61,101 nucleotides of DNA from the NCBI GenBank assembly GCA_949285075.1, contig CASDXF010000015.1:1-61101 (forward strand). Reading direction: 5' to 3'. The notes beneath the pieces are model-generated. The model ran no database searches, was not told where the DNA came from, and saw only the letters and a program-made list of their open reading frames with translations. Shown here one piece after another: positions 17,086 through 24,929 of the stretch. Positions within the stretch are counted from its first letter, which is position 1. Every line of letters starts with the position of its first letter. Source of the DNA: an uncultured Bacteroides sp. GTDB taxonomy: Bacteria; Bacteroidota; Bacteroidia; Bacteroidales; Bacteroidaceae. Position numbers and translations under genes: made by a program.

Positions 17086-17706
17086 ATGAAAGAGATAGAC
17101 CCCAAAGAGACGACCCGGGCGTATGCGTTCGAGATGTGGATGGACGCGCCCATGCCCATGCTGACCTTCTTCAAGACGTTGGACGTGACCCGCCTCGCGC
17201 GGACGGCCCGACGGAGAGGGCTGAAGTTCAATATGCTGATGTGCTGGTGCGTCGGACGGGCGGCGAGCGGCATCAAGAAGTTCTACACGCTGCCCGTAGG
17301 CCGGAAGCTGATGCGGTACGACCGCCTCGCCGTCTGCGCCATCGTCGCCAACCGGAAGGGCGAGGTCAGCTCGTGCGACATCCCCTTCTCCGACGACCTG
17401 AGGCGGTTCAACGCCGACTACCTGCGGCTGACGAGACGGGTGGCCGAGGAGTGCCGGGACCACGACCTGCCGGAAAGCATGGTCATCGGCACGTCCGCCC
17501 TCGCCGGATACGGGATAGACGGGGCGGTGGGTATGTACAGCGGCGTGTTCAACAACCCGTTCCTGATTTGGGGACGGTACAGGCGGCGGCTCTGGAAACG
17601 GACGCTCACCGTCTCCTTCCAGTTCCACCACACGCAGATGGACGGGGCGCACGCCGCCCGCTTCTTGGAGAACCTGCAAAAAGAAATCAGCGGACTGAAG
17701 GGATAA
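17086..17706 (+). CDS. CatA-like chloramphenicol acetyltransferase family protein
   Basis: A 206-aa trimeric-type CAT-fold acetyltransferase. The catalytic signature HHxxxDG is intact as HHTQMDGAHAARFL near residue 183, so the acetyl-CoA-dependent active site should work. The N-terminus (RAYAFEMWMDAPMPMLTFF) and GLKFNMLMCWCVGRAA match the family fold. Length is close to classical CatA (about 215 aa). Whether chloramphenicol is the substrate is uncertain, since many Bacteroidota carry CatA-like proteins with no known resistance. It follows the AraC gene and precedes the MATE gene in a drug-handling cluster. Confidence 0.85.
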   Translation: MKEIDPKETTRAYAFEMWMDAPMPMLTFFKTLDVTRLARTARRRGLKFNMLMCWCVGRAASGIKKFYTLPVGRKLMRYDRLAVCAIVANRKGEVSSCDIPFSDDLRRFNADYLRLTRRVAEECRDHDLPESMVIGTSALAGYGIDGAVGMYSGVFNNPFLIWGRYRRRLWKRTLTVSFQFHHTQMDGAHAARFLENLQKEISGLKG

Positions 17707-17720
17707 TCGGAAACAAACGC

Positions 17721-17728
17721 TATCTTTG
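17721..17728 (+). promoter_or_regulatory. -7 element for the MATE/Vat operon
   Basis: TATCTTTG, a perfect TAnnTTTG followed by CGGGG, gives a leader of about 135 nt. The leader holds a 7-codon ORF (17763-17786) and a hairpin (17800-17820: GCGGGCTT / AAGTCCGC with one G-U pair). Confidence 0.55.
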
Positions 17729-17871
17729 CGGGGTAAACGGAAAACGCGGATTGTTCAACGATATGAAATGGCAAGTGTGCATATAGACTGAACCGGAAGG
17801 CGGGCTTACGTCAAGTCCGCTCCTCAGGCTTTCTATATCCCTTATTGTCGTATTCTATCCACAGTTGAGCA

Positions 17872-19161
17872 ATGAACTATACATACAAAAGCATCTGGCT
17901 CATCAACCTTCCCGTGCTGATGAGCGTCCTTATCGAACAACTTATCAACATCACCGACGCCATATTCTTGGGTCACGTGGGCGAAGCGGAGCTTGGCGCG
18001 GCCGCCCTCGCCGGAGTCTGGTATCTGGTCCTCTACATGCCCGGCTTCGGGTTCAGTCTGGGCTTGCAGGTCGTCGTGGCGAGGCGCAACGGCGAGGGCC
18101 GCTACGCCGAGACGGGGAAGGCCCTCCTTCAGGGGCTGCTGTTCCTTTCGGCGCTCGCCGCCGCGCTGTGCCTGCTCTCCAAGCCGCTCTCTCCCCTGAT
18201 ACTGGGCAGGCTGATAACCTCGCCCGAGGTCTGCCGCGCCGCAACGGACTACTTGGACGGGCGGGTATGGGGACTGCTGTTCTCCTTCCCGTTCCTCGCC
18301 CTGCGCGCCTTCTTGGTCGGCATCACCCGGACGGAGGCGTTGAACAGGGCGGCCCTTACCGCCGTACTGGTGAACATTCCGGGAAACGGACTGCTCATCT
18401 TCGCACTGGACATGGGGATAAAGGGAGCGGCCGTAGCCTCGTCCATCGCCGAGCTGTGCGCATTGGCGACGCTGTCCGCCCATCTCCTGCGCAAGACGGA
18501 CAGACGGCTCTACGGCCTGCGTTGGCGGTTTGACGGGAGCGTCCTGCGCCACGTCTGCCGCGTCTCCGTGTGGAGTATGTTCCAGTCGTTCGTCAGCGTC
18601 GCCCCGTGGTTTCTGTTCTTCGTGGCGGTTGAGCGGTTGGGAGAGGCGCAACTGGCCGCGGCCAACATCGTGCGAAGCGTCTCCACGCTGTTCTTCGTCA
18701 TCGTCAACTCGCTCTCCGCCACCACCGGCTCCTTGACGAGCAACCTGATTGGAGCCGGCGAGAGGCGCGGCGTATTCCCGCTTTGCGGCAGGGTTATCCG
18801 CTTGGGCTACGCCGTCGGCCTCCCGCTTGCGGCCCTCGCCCTGACCTTCCACCGGTCAGTCATCGGCCTTTATACGGACAGTCCGGCCGTAGCCGAGGCC
18901 GCGGGGCCGCCGTTCGCGGTCATGCTGCTGAACTACCTCTTCGCCTTGCCCGGCTACGTCTACATGAGCGCCGTCACCGGGACGGGGGCCACACGGACGG
19001 CCTTCCTCTTTCAAGCGACGACCATCGCCGCCTATCTGCTCCATCTGTGGGGGCTGAGCCATTGGGAAGTCTCCCTCGCCGTCTACTGGACTGTGGAATA
19101 CCTGTTCGTCATCGGGCTTGGTGCGCAGTCCGTCATTTACCTGAAACATAAACGATATTAG
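17872..19161 (+). CDS. MATE family multidrug efflux transporter
   Basis: A cation-coupled exporter of the MATE/DinF superfamily. The 429-aa protein has twelve membrane segments in two symmetrical halves. The opening helix carries [28 protein letters not shown], in which the D and GH residues are typical, and the second half starts at about residue 235 ([21 protein letters not shown]). Length is normal. The Vat-like gene starts 2 nt after its stop codon, so the two are co-transcribed from the promoter at 17721. With the adjacent CatA-like gene it suggests combined export and inactivation of antimicrobials; specificity cannot be read. Confidence 0.93.
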   Translation: MNYTYKSIWLINLPVLMSVLIEQLINITDAIFLGHVGEAELGAAALAGVWYLVLYMPGFGFSLGLQVVVARRNGEGRYAETGKALLQGLLFLSALAAALCLLSKPLSPLILGRLITSPEVCRAATDYLDGRVWGLLFSFPFLALRAFLVGITRTEALNRAALTAVLVNIPGNGLLIFALDMGIKGAAVASSIAELCALATLSAHLLRKTDRRLYGLRWRFDGSVLRHVCRVSVWSMFQSFVSVAPWFLFFVAVERLGEAQLAAANIVRSVSTLFFVIVNSLSATTGSLTSNLIGAGERRGVFPLCGRVIRLGYAVGLPLAALALTFHRSVIGLYTDSPAVAEAAGPPFAVMLLNYLFALPGYVYMSAVTGTGATRTAFLFQATTIAAYLLHLWGLSHWEVSLAVYWTVEYLFVIGLGAQSVIYLKHKRY

Positions 19162-19163
19162 TC

Positions 19164-19799
19164 ATGAGAAGAAAAATTTATCCCCGCACGGGCGACACGC
19201 AGACCGTGTACCTGAAGGCGGTAGTCAAGGACCCTTCGATAGAGGTGGGCGACTACACCATCTACAATGACTTTGTTTCCGACCCTCTGCTCTTCGAGCG
19301 GAACAACGTGCTGTACCATTACCCCGTCAACCGTGAGCGGTTGGTCATCGGCAAGTTCTGCTCCATCGCCTGCGGAACGAAGTTTCTGTTCAACTGCGCC
19401 AACCATACGCTGAGGTCGCTGTCCACCTACACCTTCCCGCTCTTCTACGAGGAGTGGGGCTTGAAAAGGGCGGACGTGGCGTCGGCATGGGACAACAAGG
19501 GCGACATTGTCATAGGAAACGACGTATGGATAGGCTTCGAGGCGGTCATCATGGCGGGCGTGCACGTCGGCGACGGGGCCATCATCGCCGCCCGCGCCGT
19601 GGTGACAAAGGACGTGCCTCCCTATACCATAGTCGGAGGTGCCCCCGCCCGTCCGATAAGGAAGCGCTTCGACGAAGAGACGATACGCAGACTGGAAGCC
19701 CTACGATGGTGGGACTGGCCCGTCGAAAAGATAAGGCGGTGCCTTCCCGCCCTCGTCAGAGGGGACGCGGAAGGGCTGAAAGCCCTCGCGCAATTATGA
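19164..19799 (+). CDS. Vat/CatB-type xenobiotic O-acetyltransferase
   Basis: A 211-aa left-handed beta-helix acetyltransferase of the Vat/CatB family, which acetylates streptogramin A or chloramphenicol in characterised members. The family catalytic histidine is present in [15 protein letters not shown] (near residue 79). Hexapeptide turns follow ([30 protein letters not shown]) with [24 protein letters not shown] and a C-terminal helical cap containing LRWWDWP. It is translationally close to the MATE gene (2-nt gap). Resistance is plausible but unproven, since chromosomal Vat-like proteins are common. Confidence 0.9.
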   Translation: MRRKIYPRTGDTQTVYLKAVVKDPSIEVGDYTIYNDFVSDPLLFERNNVLYHYPVNRERLVIGKFCSIACGTKFLFNCANHTLRSLSTYTFPLFYEEWGLKRADVASAWDNKGDIVIGNDVWIGFEAVIMAGVHVGDGAIIAARAVVTKDVPPYTIVGGAPARPIRKRFDEETIRRLEALRWWDWPVEKIRRCLPALVRGDAEGLKALAQL

Positions 19800-19844
19800 G
19801 CGATTATGTTCAAGGTAAAGAAGCATCCAACAATTACAAACCGA

Positions 19845-20293
19845 TTAGAAGATTACAAATTCCGACGTGTCAAAATTGAAAACGCTTACAGAGTTATCGA
19901 AGAACTTTAATCCGATATTTCCTTCTGACGTAAATTTAGGCAACTTAGAGGTTATCACTATAATCTGATTTCCAAAAGAGATGCCACACAGTTCTGTTCG
20001 TTGCGCGACCACCGCTTCGGCCACCACGGTTCCTTTGCTGTCATAACCATTCCGCAACGCTAAGCCGGAATTTATTTTTAAGAAATCTTTCACCAACGGA
20101 CTCTGTTTCATCAAGGCTATAAAAGAGCCGTTGCCTAAATCTAAAACGAAATTCCCACTAAGCGTATAGCTCCGGCCGTTTTGCTCAAAAGCTAATTGAG
20201 CCTTGACAGCAGGCATATTCAAATAGGTATCATAATTTATCTCAAACGGTTTACTTCGTTGATACTTCGAAAGATACTCACTCTTACTGATTC
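19845..20293 (-). pseudogene. Fragment of a retropepsin-like aspartyl protease-type protein
   Basis: An open frame runs from just after a stop at 20294-20292 to the stop at 19845 with no plausible ATG at its beginning. The first usable start codons (TTG at 20222, ATG at 20216) fall inside what reads as continuous protein (KSEYLSKYQRSKPFEINYDT then YLNMPAVKAQL). The sequence has the look of the C-terminal half of a two-lobed retropepsin-like protein: FVLDLGNGSFIAL in place of the usual DTG motif, and NIGLKFFDNSVSVFNFDTSEF near the end. It is clearly more AT-rich than its neighbours. I read it as a 5'-truncated remnant. The family assignment is by pattern only. Confidence 0.5.
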
Positions 20294-20447
20294 AAAAATA
20301 CGAATTAATTCGAGACAAACACTTTTATTCATTAAAAATAAGGACACGGAAAAGAAACATTGAACAAGTTAGCGCCAATTCATAACCTGACAGACATAAG
20401 TACAATCTTAAGCAATACAGAAACGCTCCGCCTTACATTCTTGGACA

Positions 20448-20491
20448 TAAAAAAAGGCGTAAATCCCGTAATCAACTGATTTACACCTTTT
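20448..20491 (-). terminator. Terminator of tRNA-Ser(UGA)
   Basis: A 14-bp stem, AAAAGGCGTAAATC (20452-20465) with GATTTACACCTTTT (20478-20491), one G-T pair; the left arm extends into an A-run that reads as T on the minus strand. The 150 bases to its left (20294-20447) are AT-rich with no feature I can name. Confidence 0.8.
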
Positions 20492-20495
20492 ACCG

Positions 20496-20580
20496 CGGAG
20501 AGACAGGGATTCGAACCCCGGGTACCTCGCGGTACAACGGTTTTCAAGACCGCCGCAATCGACCACTCTGCCACCTCTCC
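20496..20580 (-). tRNA. tRNA-Ser (anticodon TGA)
   Basis: On the minus strand it begins GGAGAGGTGGCAGAGTGG and ends in the complementary TCTCTCC with discriminator G. The anticodon arm is GCGGTCT-TGA-AAACCGT, the T arm GGTTCGAATCC, with a long class II variable arm. It reads UCA (and by wobble UCN) codons. CCA is not encoded. It has its own promoter and terminator. Confidence 0.95.
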
Positions 20581-20604
20581 TAAGTATTTTCTTGAAAAGC
20601 GCTG

Positions 20605-20635
20605 CAAAGGTACGAATTTCTTTCTATCCCGCAAA
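20605..20635 (-). promoter_or_regulatory. Promoter of tRNA-Ser(UGA)
   Basis: On the minus strand TTTG (20635-20632), 19 nt, TACCTTTG (20612-20605): a consensus Bacteroidota promoter 25 nt from the tRNA. Confidence 0.8.
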
Positions 20636-20695
20636 ATTTTACGAGCTCTTTTATCCTCCAAAAACGCAAAACGCTAATCCACAGCGCATTGGAAC

Positions 20696-20739
20696 GGCCT
20701 TTCATTGAAAAAGGCCTCACCGGAGCGCCCGGCGCTCCG
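20696..20739. repeat. Two adjacent palindromic hairpins
   Basis: GGCCTTT (20696-20702) pairs with AAAGGCC (20710-20716). Immediately after, CGGAGCGCC (20721-20729) and GGCGCTCCG (20731-20739) form a 9-bp perfect inverted repeat around one base. No T-run follows, so a terminator role is doubtful. They lie in the 540-nt gap between tRNA-Ser(UGA) and the membrane Rossmann/RyR gene, which otherwise holds array 4 and a promoter. Confidence 0.5.
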
Positions 20740-20819
20740 CAAGGGAAGGCCCGCGCTTCTACAGACTCCCGAACGGGGAATAGAGGCTTGCGCAACCGGC
20801 TGACAGACTGCGTCTTGTG

Positions 20820-20899
20820 GAAAAGGGCTGTTTCTCATGAGAGAAAGGGCTATTTCTCGCGAGCCGTAGGGCTGTTTCTCACGAGCGGTAGCGCTACGC
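20820..20899. repeat. Modular 22-nt repeat array 4 (four modules)
   Basis: Modules at 20820, 20842, 20864 and 20886 with separators CTCATGAG, CTCGCGAG and CTCACGAG. Orientation is inverted relative to arrays 8 and 9: the first module, GAAAAGGGCTGTTT preceded by CTTGTG, is the complement of their type of terminal module. Confidence 0.85.
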
Positions 20900-21007
20900 C
20901 ACAAACGCCATGCGCCCGCCCAGCAAGGCTTACGGCACGGCGTTCCGCCTACCCCAAACCGGGCATGAGGAATCATCACGTCTCCAGAAGGCGGATAACA
21001 CGGCGGC

Positions 21008-21066
21008 ATAACTTTTTTTATCGCCATAAAATTCCTAACGATAGCCTAAAAACGTTAACTTTGGCC
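21008..21066 (+). promoter_or_regulatory. Promoter block shared with the GH97 gene
   Basis: A 59-nt block begins with ATAACTTTTTTTATC and ends with TAACTTTGGCC (-7 element at 21056-21063). The same block, with the same 15-nt start and the same 44-nt remaining length, occurs at 30245-30303. CCTAAAA lies at the same offset in both. The predicted transcript starts about 50 nt before the ATG at 21121. Confidence 0.6.
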
Positions 21067-21120
21067 TCAAGACAAGTCAACGGACTAGCCCGGAGACAAA
21101 AATACAAGACAACTGACGCT

Positions 21121-23076
21121 ATGGATTTGCTAAAGCATTTTTTTTCAAATTACCAGTGGAGCTACTGGGGAATACTAACGCTCATTCTTTTAATCGCGGC
21201 GTATAGCCTGCTTCTGGTCAAGAACAAAAAACTGTGCCTCTGGCTGCGCAACTGGATACTGATACCGCTGACCGCCGCGGGGGGCTTCGTCATCTACTTC
21301 ATCGGATACTTGGAAGAAGGGAGCTACGAGTCGCTGGTCACGCTCTCTATCCGCTCCTTCATCTCGACGTTCCACATGTTCTTGCTTCACTCCGACCTGA
21401 TAGAGGTGCGCCACGATATGCACGGGTGCGACGAATACATGGTGTGCTTCGCCGTCATTCACCTCATGGCTTTCCTGATAACCTTCATGGTAGTCATCCA
21501 GTTCTTCGGCAAGCACGCCCTGTCGTGGCTCCGGCTGAAGTTCTCCTCGCCGTCGGAGAGCTACGTCTTCTTCGAGCTGAACGAGGCTTCGTTCGCGTTG
21601 GCCAAAGACCTGAAGGCCAAGCGCGGGAAGCCGTTCATCGTCTTCCTCGACAAGCGCCTGAAGAGCCGGGCGGACACGGAGGCCAAGACCAAGACGCTGC
21701 GGTCCGTATTCCGCCGCCGCGAGCCGCTGTTCGAGCAGGCGAGCAAGATGGACGCCCTGCTGCTGAACAGGGAGTACACGGAAAGCACCACCCTGAGCGA
21801 CGTGGGCATCGCCCGGCTGCTGAGGAAGGGAAAAAGCCGTCTCTTCTTCTTTTCCGACAACGTGGAGTACAACATCCAGTCGGCGGTGAAGATTATCAAG
21901 GAAATAGGGCGGATGAAGAGCGCCGCCGAGAAGGTGGAGGTGTACGTCAAGGCGGAGGCCGACTACATGATTGCCGCCTTCGAGCAGGGCAGGCCAAAGA
22001 ACGTCAACGTGCACATCGTCAACTCGGCGAAACTGGCCGTAACGGAACTGGCCCTCGCCCACCCGCCGGTGGATTACGTAGACATCGACGAGCGGCAGGC
22101 CACCGCGCGGCAAGGCTTCACGATGATGATTATCGGCTTCGGCGGAGTGGGAGGATACGCCCTGCGCTACCTGACGGAATTGGGACAGTTCGTCGGGACG
22201 GAGTCGCGGGCCATCGTCGTCGACAGGGAGATGGACGGCAAGCGGGGAGAGTTCGAGGCCCGCTTCCCGGGCATGAGCCACTACCGCGTCGACTACCACG
22301 GCATGACGGTAGGCGGCACGGCGTACTGGAAGCTGATTGAGGAGAATCTGGAGCGGCTGAACTACATCGTCATCTCACTGGGAGACACGGACCTGAACAT
22401 GAAGACGGCCGTCAGCCTCAGCCGGTACGCCCGCCGGAAACGGGAGACTACGCTCCACATCTTCGTGAAGGCCGGGAACGACGTGGACAACGGCTACATG
22501 CGCATCGCCGCCCAGACCTTCAAGGGGATTCACGTGTTCGGAAGCGACGAGAGCGTCTTCACCGAGCGGGTCATCGTCAACGAGGCGCGCGACCGGGTAG
22601 CGAGGACGATTCACGACCACTACAACCAAAGGAAACCGTCCGCCGAACGGATAGAGTGGGACGACCTGAGCGTGATGAAGAAGATAACGAACGTCTCCGC
22701 AGCCATGCACATCTACACCAAGCTGCGGCTCGCGGGCCTGACCGTAGAGGAAATAAGGGCCATGCCCACCCCGGAGGCTTACTGGAACGCCTTAGGAACA
22801 ACGCGGCAGGAGAACCTAGCCAAAGGAGAGCACCTGCACTGGAACGCCACCCTCTTCGCCAACGAGTGGGACACGTGGAACCCCGTCCCCATCGAAGCCG
22901 TGGCCAACAAGGACGACAGGCGGAAGCTACACGCCTGCTTGGTGGACTGGGACGACTTGGAGTGGGTGGAGAAACGCTTCAACACGCCCTACCGGGAATA
23001 CGACCGCGACAGCGTGAGAAGGATATACGAGCTGATTCGCAGCGGAGCCTATCCGGAGACGGAAGCCACGTCCTGA
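21121..23076 (+). CDS. Membrane protein with Rossmann (TrkA-N-like) and RyR-like domains
   Basis: A 651-aa protein. The ATG at 21121 is chosen because the promoter block lies just upstream; longer readings run through non-coding repeat sequence. Residues about 12-130 hold four hydrophobic helices of an ion-channel-like membrane domain. Next come a regulator-of-conductance-like region and a clear nucleotide-binding Rossmann motif, MMIIGFGGVGGYALRYL (near residue 335). The C-terminal 100 residues (HWNATLFANEWDTWNPVP, then DDRRKLHACLVDWDDLEW) resemble the RyR domain found in some bacterial proteins. I infer a ligand- or nucleotide-gated membrane protein, perhaps a cation channel. It is convergent with the TIR/M48 operon. 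Membrane and Rossmann parts are secure; the RyR call is moderate. Confidence 0.75.
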   Translation: MDLLKHFFSNYQWSYWGILTLILLIAAYSLLLVKNKKLCLWLRNWILIPLTAAGGFVIYFIGYLEEGSYESLVTLSIRSFISTFHMFLLHSDLIEVRHDMHGCDEYMVCFAVIHLMAFLITFMVVIQFFGKHALSWLRLKFSSPSESYVFFELNEASFALAKDLKAKRGKPFIVFLDKRLKSRADTEAKTKTLRSVFRRREPLFEQASKMDALLLNREYTESTTLSDVGIARLLRKGKSRLFFFSDNVEYNIQSAVKIIKEIGRMKSAAEKVEVYVKAEADYMIAAFEQGRPKNVNVHIVNSAKLAVTELALAHPPVDYVDIDERQATARQGFTMMIIGFGGVGGYALRYLTELGQFVGTESRAIVVDREMDGKRGEFEARFPGMSHYRVDYHGMTVGGTAYWKLIEENLERLNYIVISLGDTDLNMKTAVSLSRYARRKRETTLHIFVKAGNDVDNGYMRIAAQTFKGIHVFGSDESVFTERVIVNEARDRVARTIHDHYNQRKPSAERIEWDDLSVMKKITNVSAAMHIYTKLRLAGLTVEEIRAMPTPEAYWNALGTTRQENLAKGEHLHWNATLFANEWDTWNPVPIEAVANKDDRRKLHACLVDWDDLEWVEKRFNTPYREYDRDSVRRIYELIRSGAYPETEATS

Positions 23077-23090
23077 CGACGGCGGACGAC

Positions 23091-23136
23091 AAAAAAAGAC
23101 TTCCGGCCCACCCCGCACGTGGGCAGACCGGAAGTC
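23091..23136 (-). terminator. Terminator of the TIR/M48 operon
   Basis: GACTTCCGG (23098-23106) pairs with CCGGAAGTC (23128-23136), with an inner CCCAC/GTGGG stem, and is followed on the minus strand by a 7-T run (23097-23091). It also lies at the end of the convergent Rossmann/RyR gene. Confidence 0.85.
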
Positions 23137-23178
23137 AAGGAATAGCCATCGCCGTCAGACAGCTGTCCGCGCAGCTTA

Positions 23179-23700
23179 TCACAGCTTATTCCCGCACCCG
23201 CTGCAAAAGGCGGCATCCGCCTCGTTGGACTTGCCGCAGCGGGTACAGAACTTGCGTCCGGCCGTCGGCTGTCCGGAGCTCGCCGGGGCCTGTTGGCTGA
23301 AAGCCGCCCTCGCGATGGTGTCTGCCGCAATGACCATCACCCGGTCGTCCATCTTCGCCTGCGAAATCATTCCGGAGATTTGCGTTATCAGCACCGGCCA
23401 GAAGAAAAGCATCGAGATGACGGTAGGTATGGCCTGCTGACCGAAGATACCGACTCCCGCCTCTATCTGTATGCCGTCGCTCCCGTTGGGCCTGATGTTT
23501 ACCTTCAGCGCCGTCTTCATGCCGATGACCGCCTTGAACATCCCTCCCTTAGTGATGGAGATGTCATAGCCTCCGCTCATCAGCTCCTGCGACTGCACCT
23601 CGTATCCGTCGTTCGTAAAGTCGGCGACGATGTCTCTCGCTATCGCCGGAATCAGCGCCGGCGCGGCGAAGAAAGTCTTGTTCGATTTAAATGTTCCCAT
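23179..23700 (-). CDS. Zinc-ribbon protein with hydrophobic segment, last gene of the TIR/M48 operon
   Basis: A 173-aa protein of unknown function. The N-terminal 90 residues form a beta-rich domain (GYDISITKGGMFKAVIGMKTALKVNIRPNG). A hydrophobic stretch follows (IPTVISMLFFWPVLITQISGM, about residues 93-113) that could be one or two membrane-inserted helices. The C-terminus is a treble-clef-like zinc ribbon with two CxxC pairs, CTRCGKSNEADAAFCSGCG. The M48 peptidase two genes upstream also ends in a zinc ribbon. It is 14 nt after the preceding small gene and precedes the operon terminator. I assign no activity; the pairing with a peptidase suggests an accessory or tethering role. Confidence 0.75.
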   Translation of the reverse strand: MGTFKSNKTFFAAPALIPAIARDIVADFTNDGYEVQSQELMSGGYDISITKGGMFKAVIGMKTALKVNIRPNGSDGIQIEAGVGIFGQQAIPTVISMLFFWPVLITQISGMISQAKMDDRVMVIAADTIARAAFSQQAPASSGQPTAGRKFCTRCGKSNEADAAFCSGCGNKL

Positions 23701-23714
23701 AATGACTGTCTGAT

Positions 23715-23972
23715 TTAATGGTGAAACTCCTGTAACTCCTTATACTGGCAGACGGCGTACAGTACGCCCGCTTGGGTCAGTACCTCCTCTACCATCCTCA
23801 GTTGGTCCGGCGTAAGCTCCTGTTCCAACCTCTTCATCCGGTCGATGAGCAGGTCGCACTGCTGCTTGATTTCCTCGTCGGTCACAATGCCGTCCTCCAT
23901 AATCTTTTGGAATGTCGACTGCTTGGCCACTTCCTCGTCTAGCCGGAACATTCCGTTTTCGTCAAATAACAT
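23715..23972 (-). CDS. Small helical protein of the TIR/M48 operon
   Basis: An 85-aa acidic protein predicted to be all-helical, with heptad-like leucines (CDLLIDRMKRLEQELTPDQLRMVEEVL). No signal peptide, membrane segment or metal motif is visible. It lies 36 nt after the M48 gene and 14 nt before the zinc-ribbon gene, in the same orientation, so it is almost certainly co-transcribed. I do not recognise a family. It could be an adaptor or antitoxin-like partner, but nothing in the sequence shows this. Confidence 0.7.
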   Translation of the reverse strand: MLFDENGMFRLDEEVAKQSTFQKIMEDGIVTDEEIKQQCDLLIDRMKRLEQELTPDQLRMVEEVLTQAGVLYAVCQYKELQEFHH

Positions 23973-24008
23973 AGCTCAAAAGTTTTTTAGATTAGTAATT
24001 GTCATTCC

Positions 24009-24896
24009 TCATTTCAGCTTGCGTCCGCAATGGCGGCAATACATCCATTCCGGCTCTACCGGATTCTGGCAGCCCGGACACAGCTCCGTGCCGTTCCTTT
24101 CCGCTTCTATCCGGTTCCTTATGCGTCTCCACTGGTCGGTATCCCCCCACCGCAGAATCTCCCGTACCCGGATGGCGGCGTAGGGGTGGCTCGATTCGAG
24201 AATGGAGTAGTTTTGCAGCAGCTTATCCCACTTGCTGTTGGCCTGCAGCTCGTCATAGTAATCGGCCTGCCTGACGAACTCCTCCACGTTCACGTCTTTC
24301 GTGATGTGCTTCGGGCCTCCCGCCAGTCTAATCTGCACCTCCACGACTTTCCGTATGTCGCCCAGCGCTACGGCCCCCGCCCTGTCGGCCGAAAGCTCGC
24401 TCCGGCGGCTCCAGTACTGCAAGGCCCAGAACACCGGAGTGATGGCGTCACCGAGCAATCCCATACTGCCGATGCGCTGCACCAAGATTTGCGCCAGCGA
24501 ATGATAGAGCATGTGACGGCAAGCGATATGCCCGCACTCGTGGGCGATGACCGAGGAGACTTCCTCTTCAGTCAAGTACTCCAACAGCCCAGAAGTCAGC
24601 GTGACCATCGTGCGCGTGTCGCCCATCGCGTAGGCGTTGGGGAACGGATTCATCTCAAGGTAGAACTCCGGCTCCTCGATGTTCAGGCTCCGGCAAATGG
24701 GCGGGAGCTTCTTGTAGATTTCCGGCAGCTGCGTAGGCGACAGCCGTATCTTGTTGGCCATGTTCAGGCCGTGGAACAGCTGCTCGCTGTAATACTTCAT
24801 GATGAGCTTCAACGCGGCGGCGAAGCCGGGAATGGCCTCCATGTTCCTGCGCGCGGCCTCATCCTCCGGATGGATGTATTCAATAGGACGTATCAT
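24009..24896 (-). CDS. M48-family zinc metallopeptidase with C-terminal zinc ribbon
   Basis: A gluzincin peptidase of the M48 (HtpX/Oma1/CAAX protease) superfamily. The active site is complete: HECGH (H119, E120, H123) and the third-ligand glutamate in SRRSELSADRAG (E167). Only weak hydrophobic stretches are present (around LVQRIGSMGLLGDAITPVFWAL), so it is probably cytosolic or peripherally bound, unlike HtpX. The last 25 residues form a zinc ribbon, CPGCQNPVEPEWMYCRHCGRK. Length is 295 aa. It lies 33 nt downstream of the TIR-PDZ gene and 36 nt upstream of the small helical gene. A regulated protease coupled to a TIR protein is the inference from context; no substrate is known. Confidence 0.9.
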   Translation of the reverse strand: MIRPIEYIHPEDEAARRNMEAIPGFAAALKLIMKYYSEQLFHGLNMANKIRLSPTQLPEIYKKLPPICRSLNIEEPEFYLEMNPFPNAYAMGDTRTMVTLTSGLLEYLTEEEVSSVIAHECGHIACRHMLYHSLAQILVQRIGSMGLLGDAITPVFWALQYWSRRSELSADRAGAVALGDIRKVVEVQIRLAGGPKHITKDVNVEEFVRQADYYDELQANSKWDKLLQNYSILESSHPYAAIRVREILRWGDTDQWRRIRNRIEAERNGTELCPGCQNPVEPEWMYCRHCGRKLK

Positions 24897-24929
24897 AATG
24901 CGTTAACGTTTAAATGTCTTTGGAAACGG

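Noticed and set aside
20689-21120. N-terminal extension of the Rossmann/RyR protein to an ATG at 20689
   Set aside because: The extension reads through palindromes, array 4 and the promoter block; the membrane protein begins naturally at 21121.
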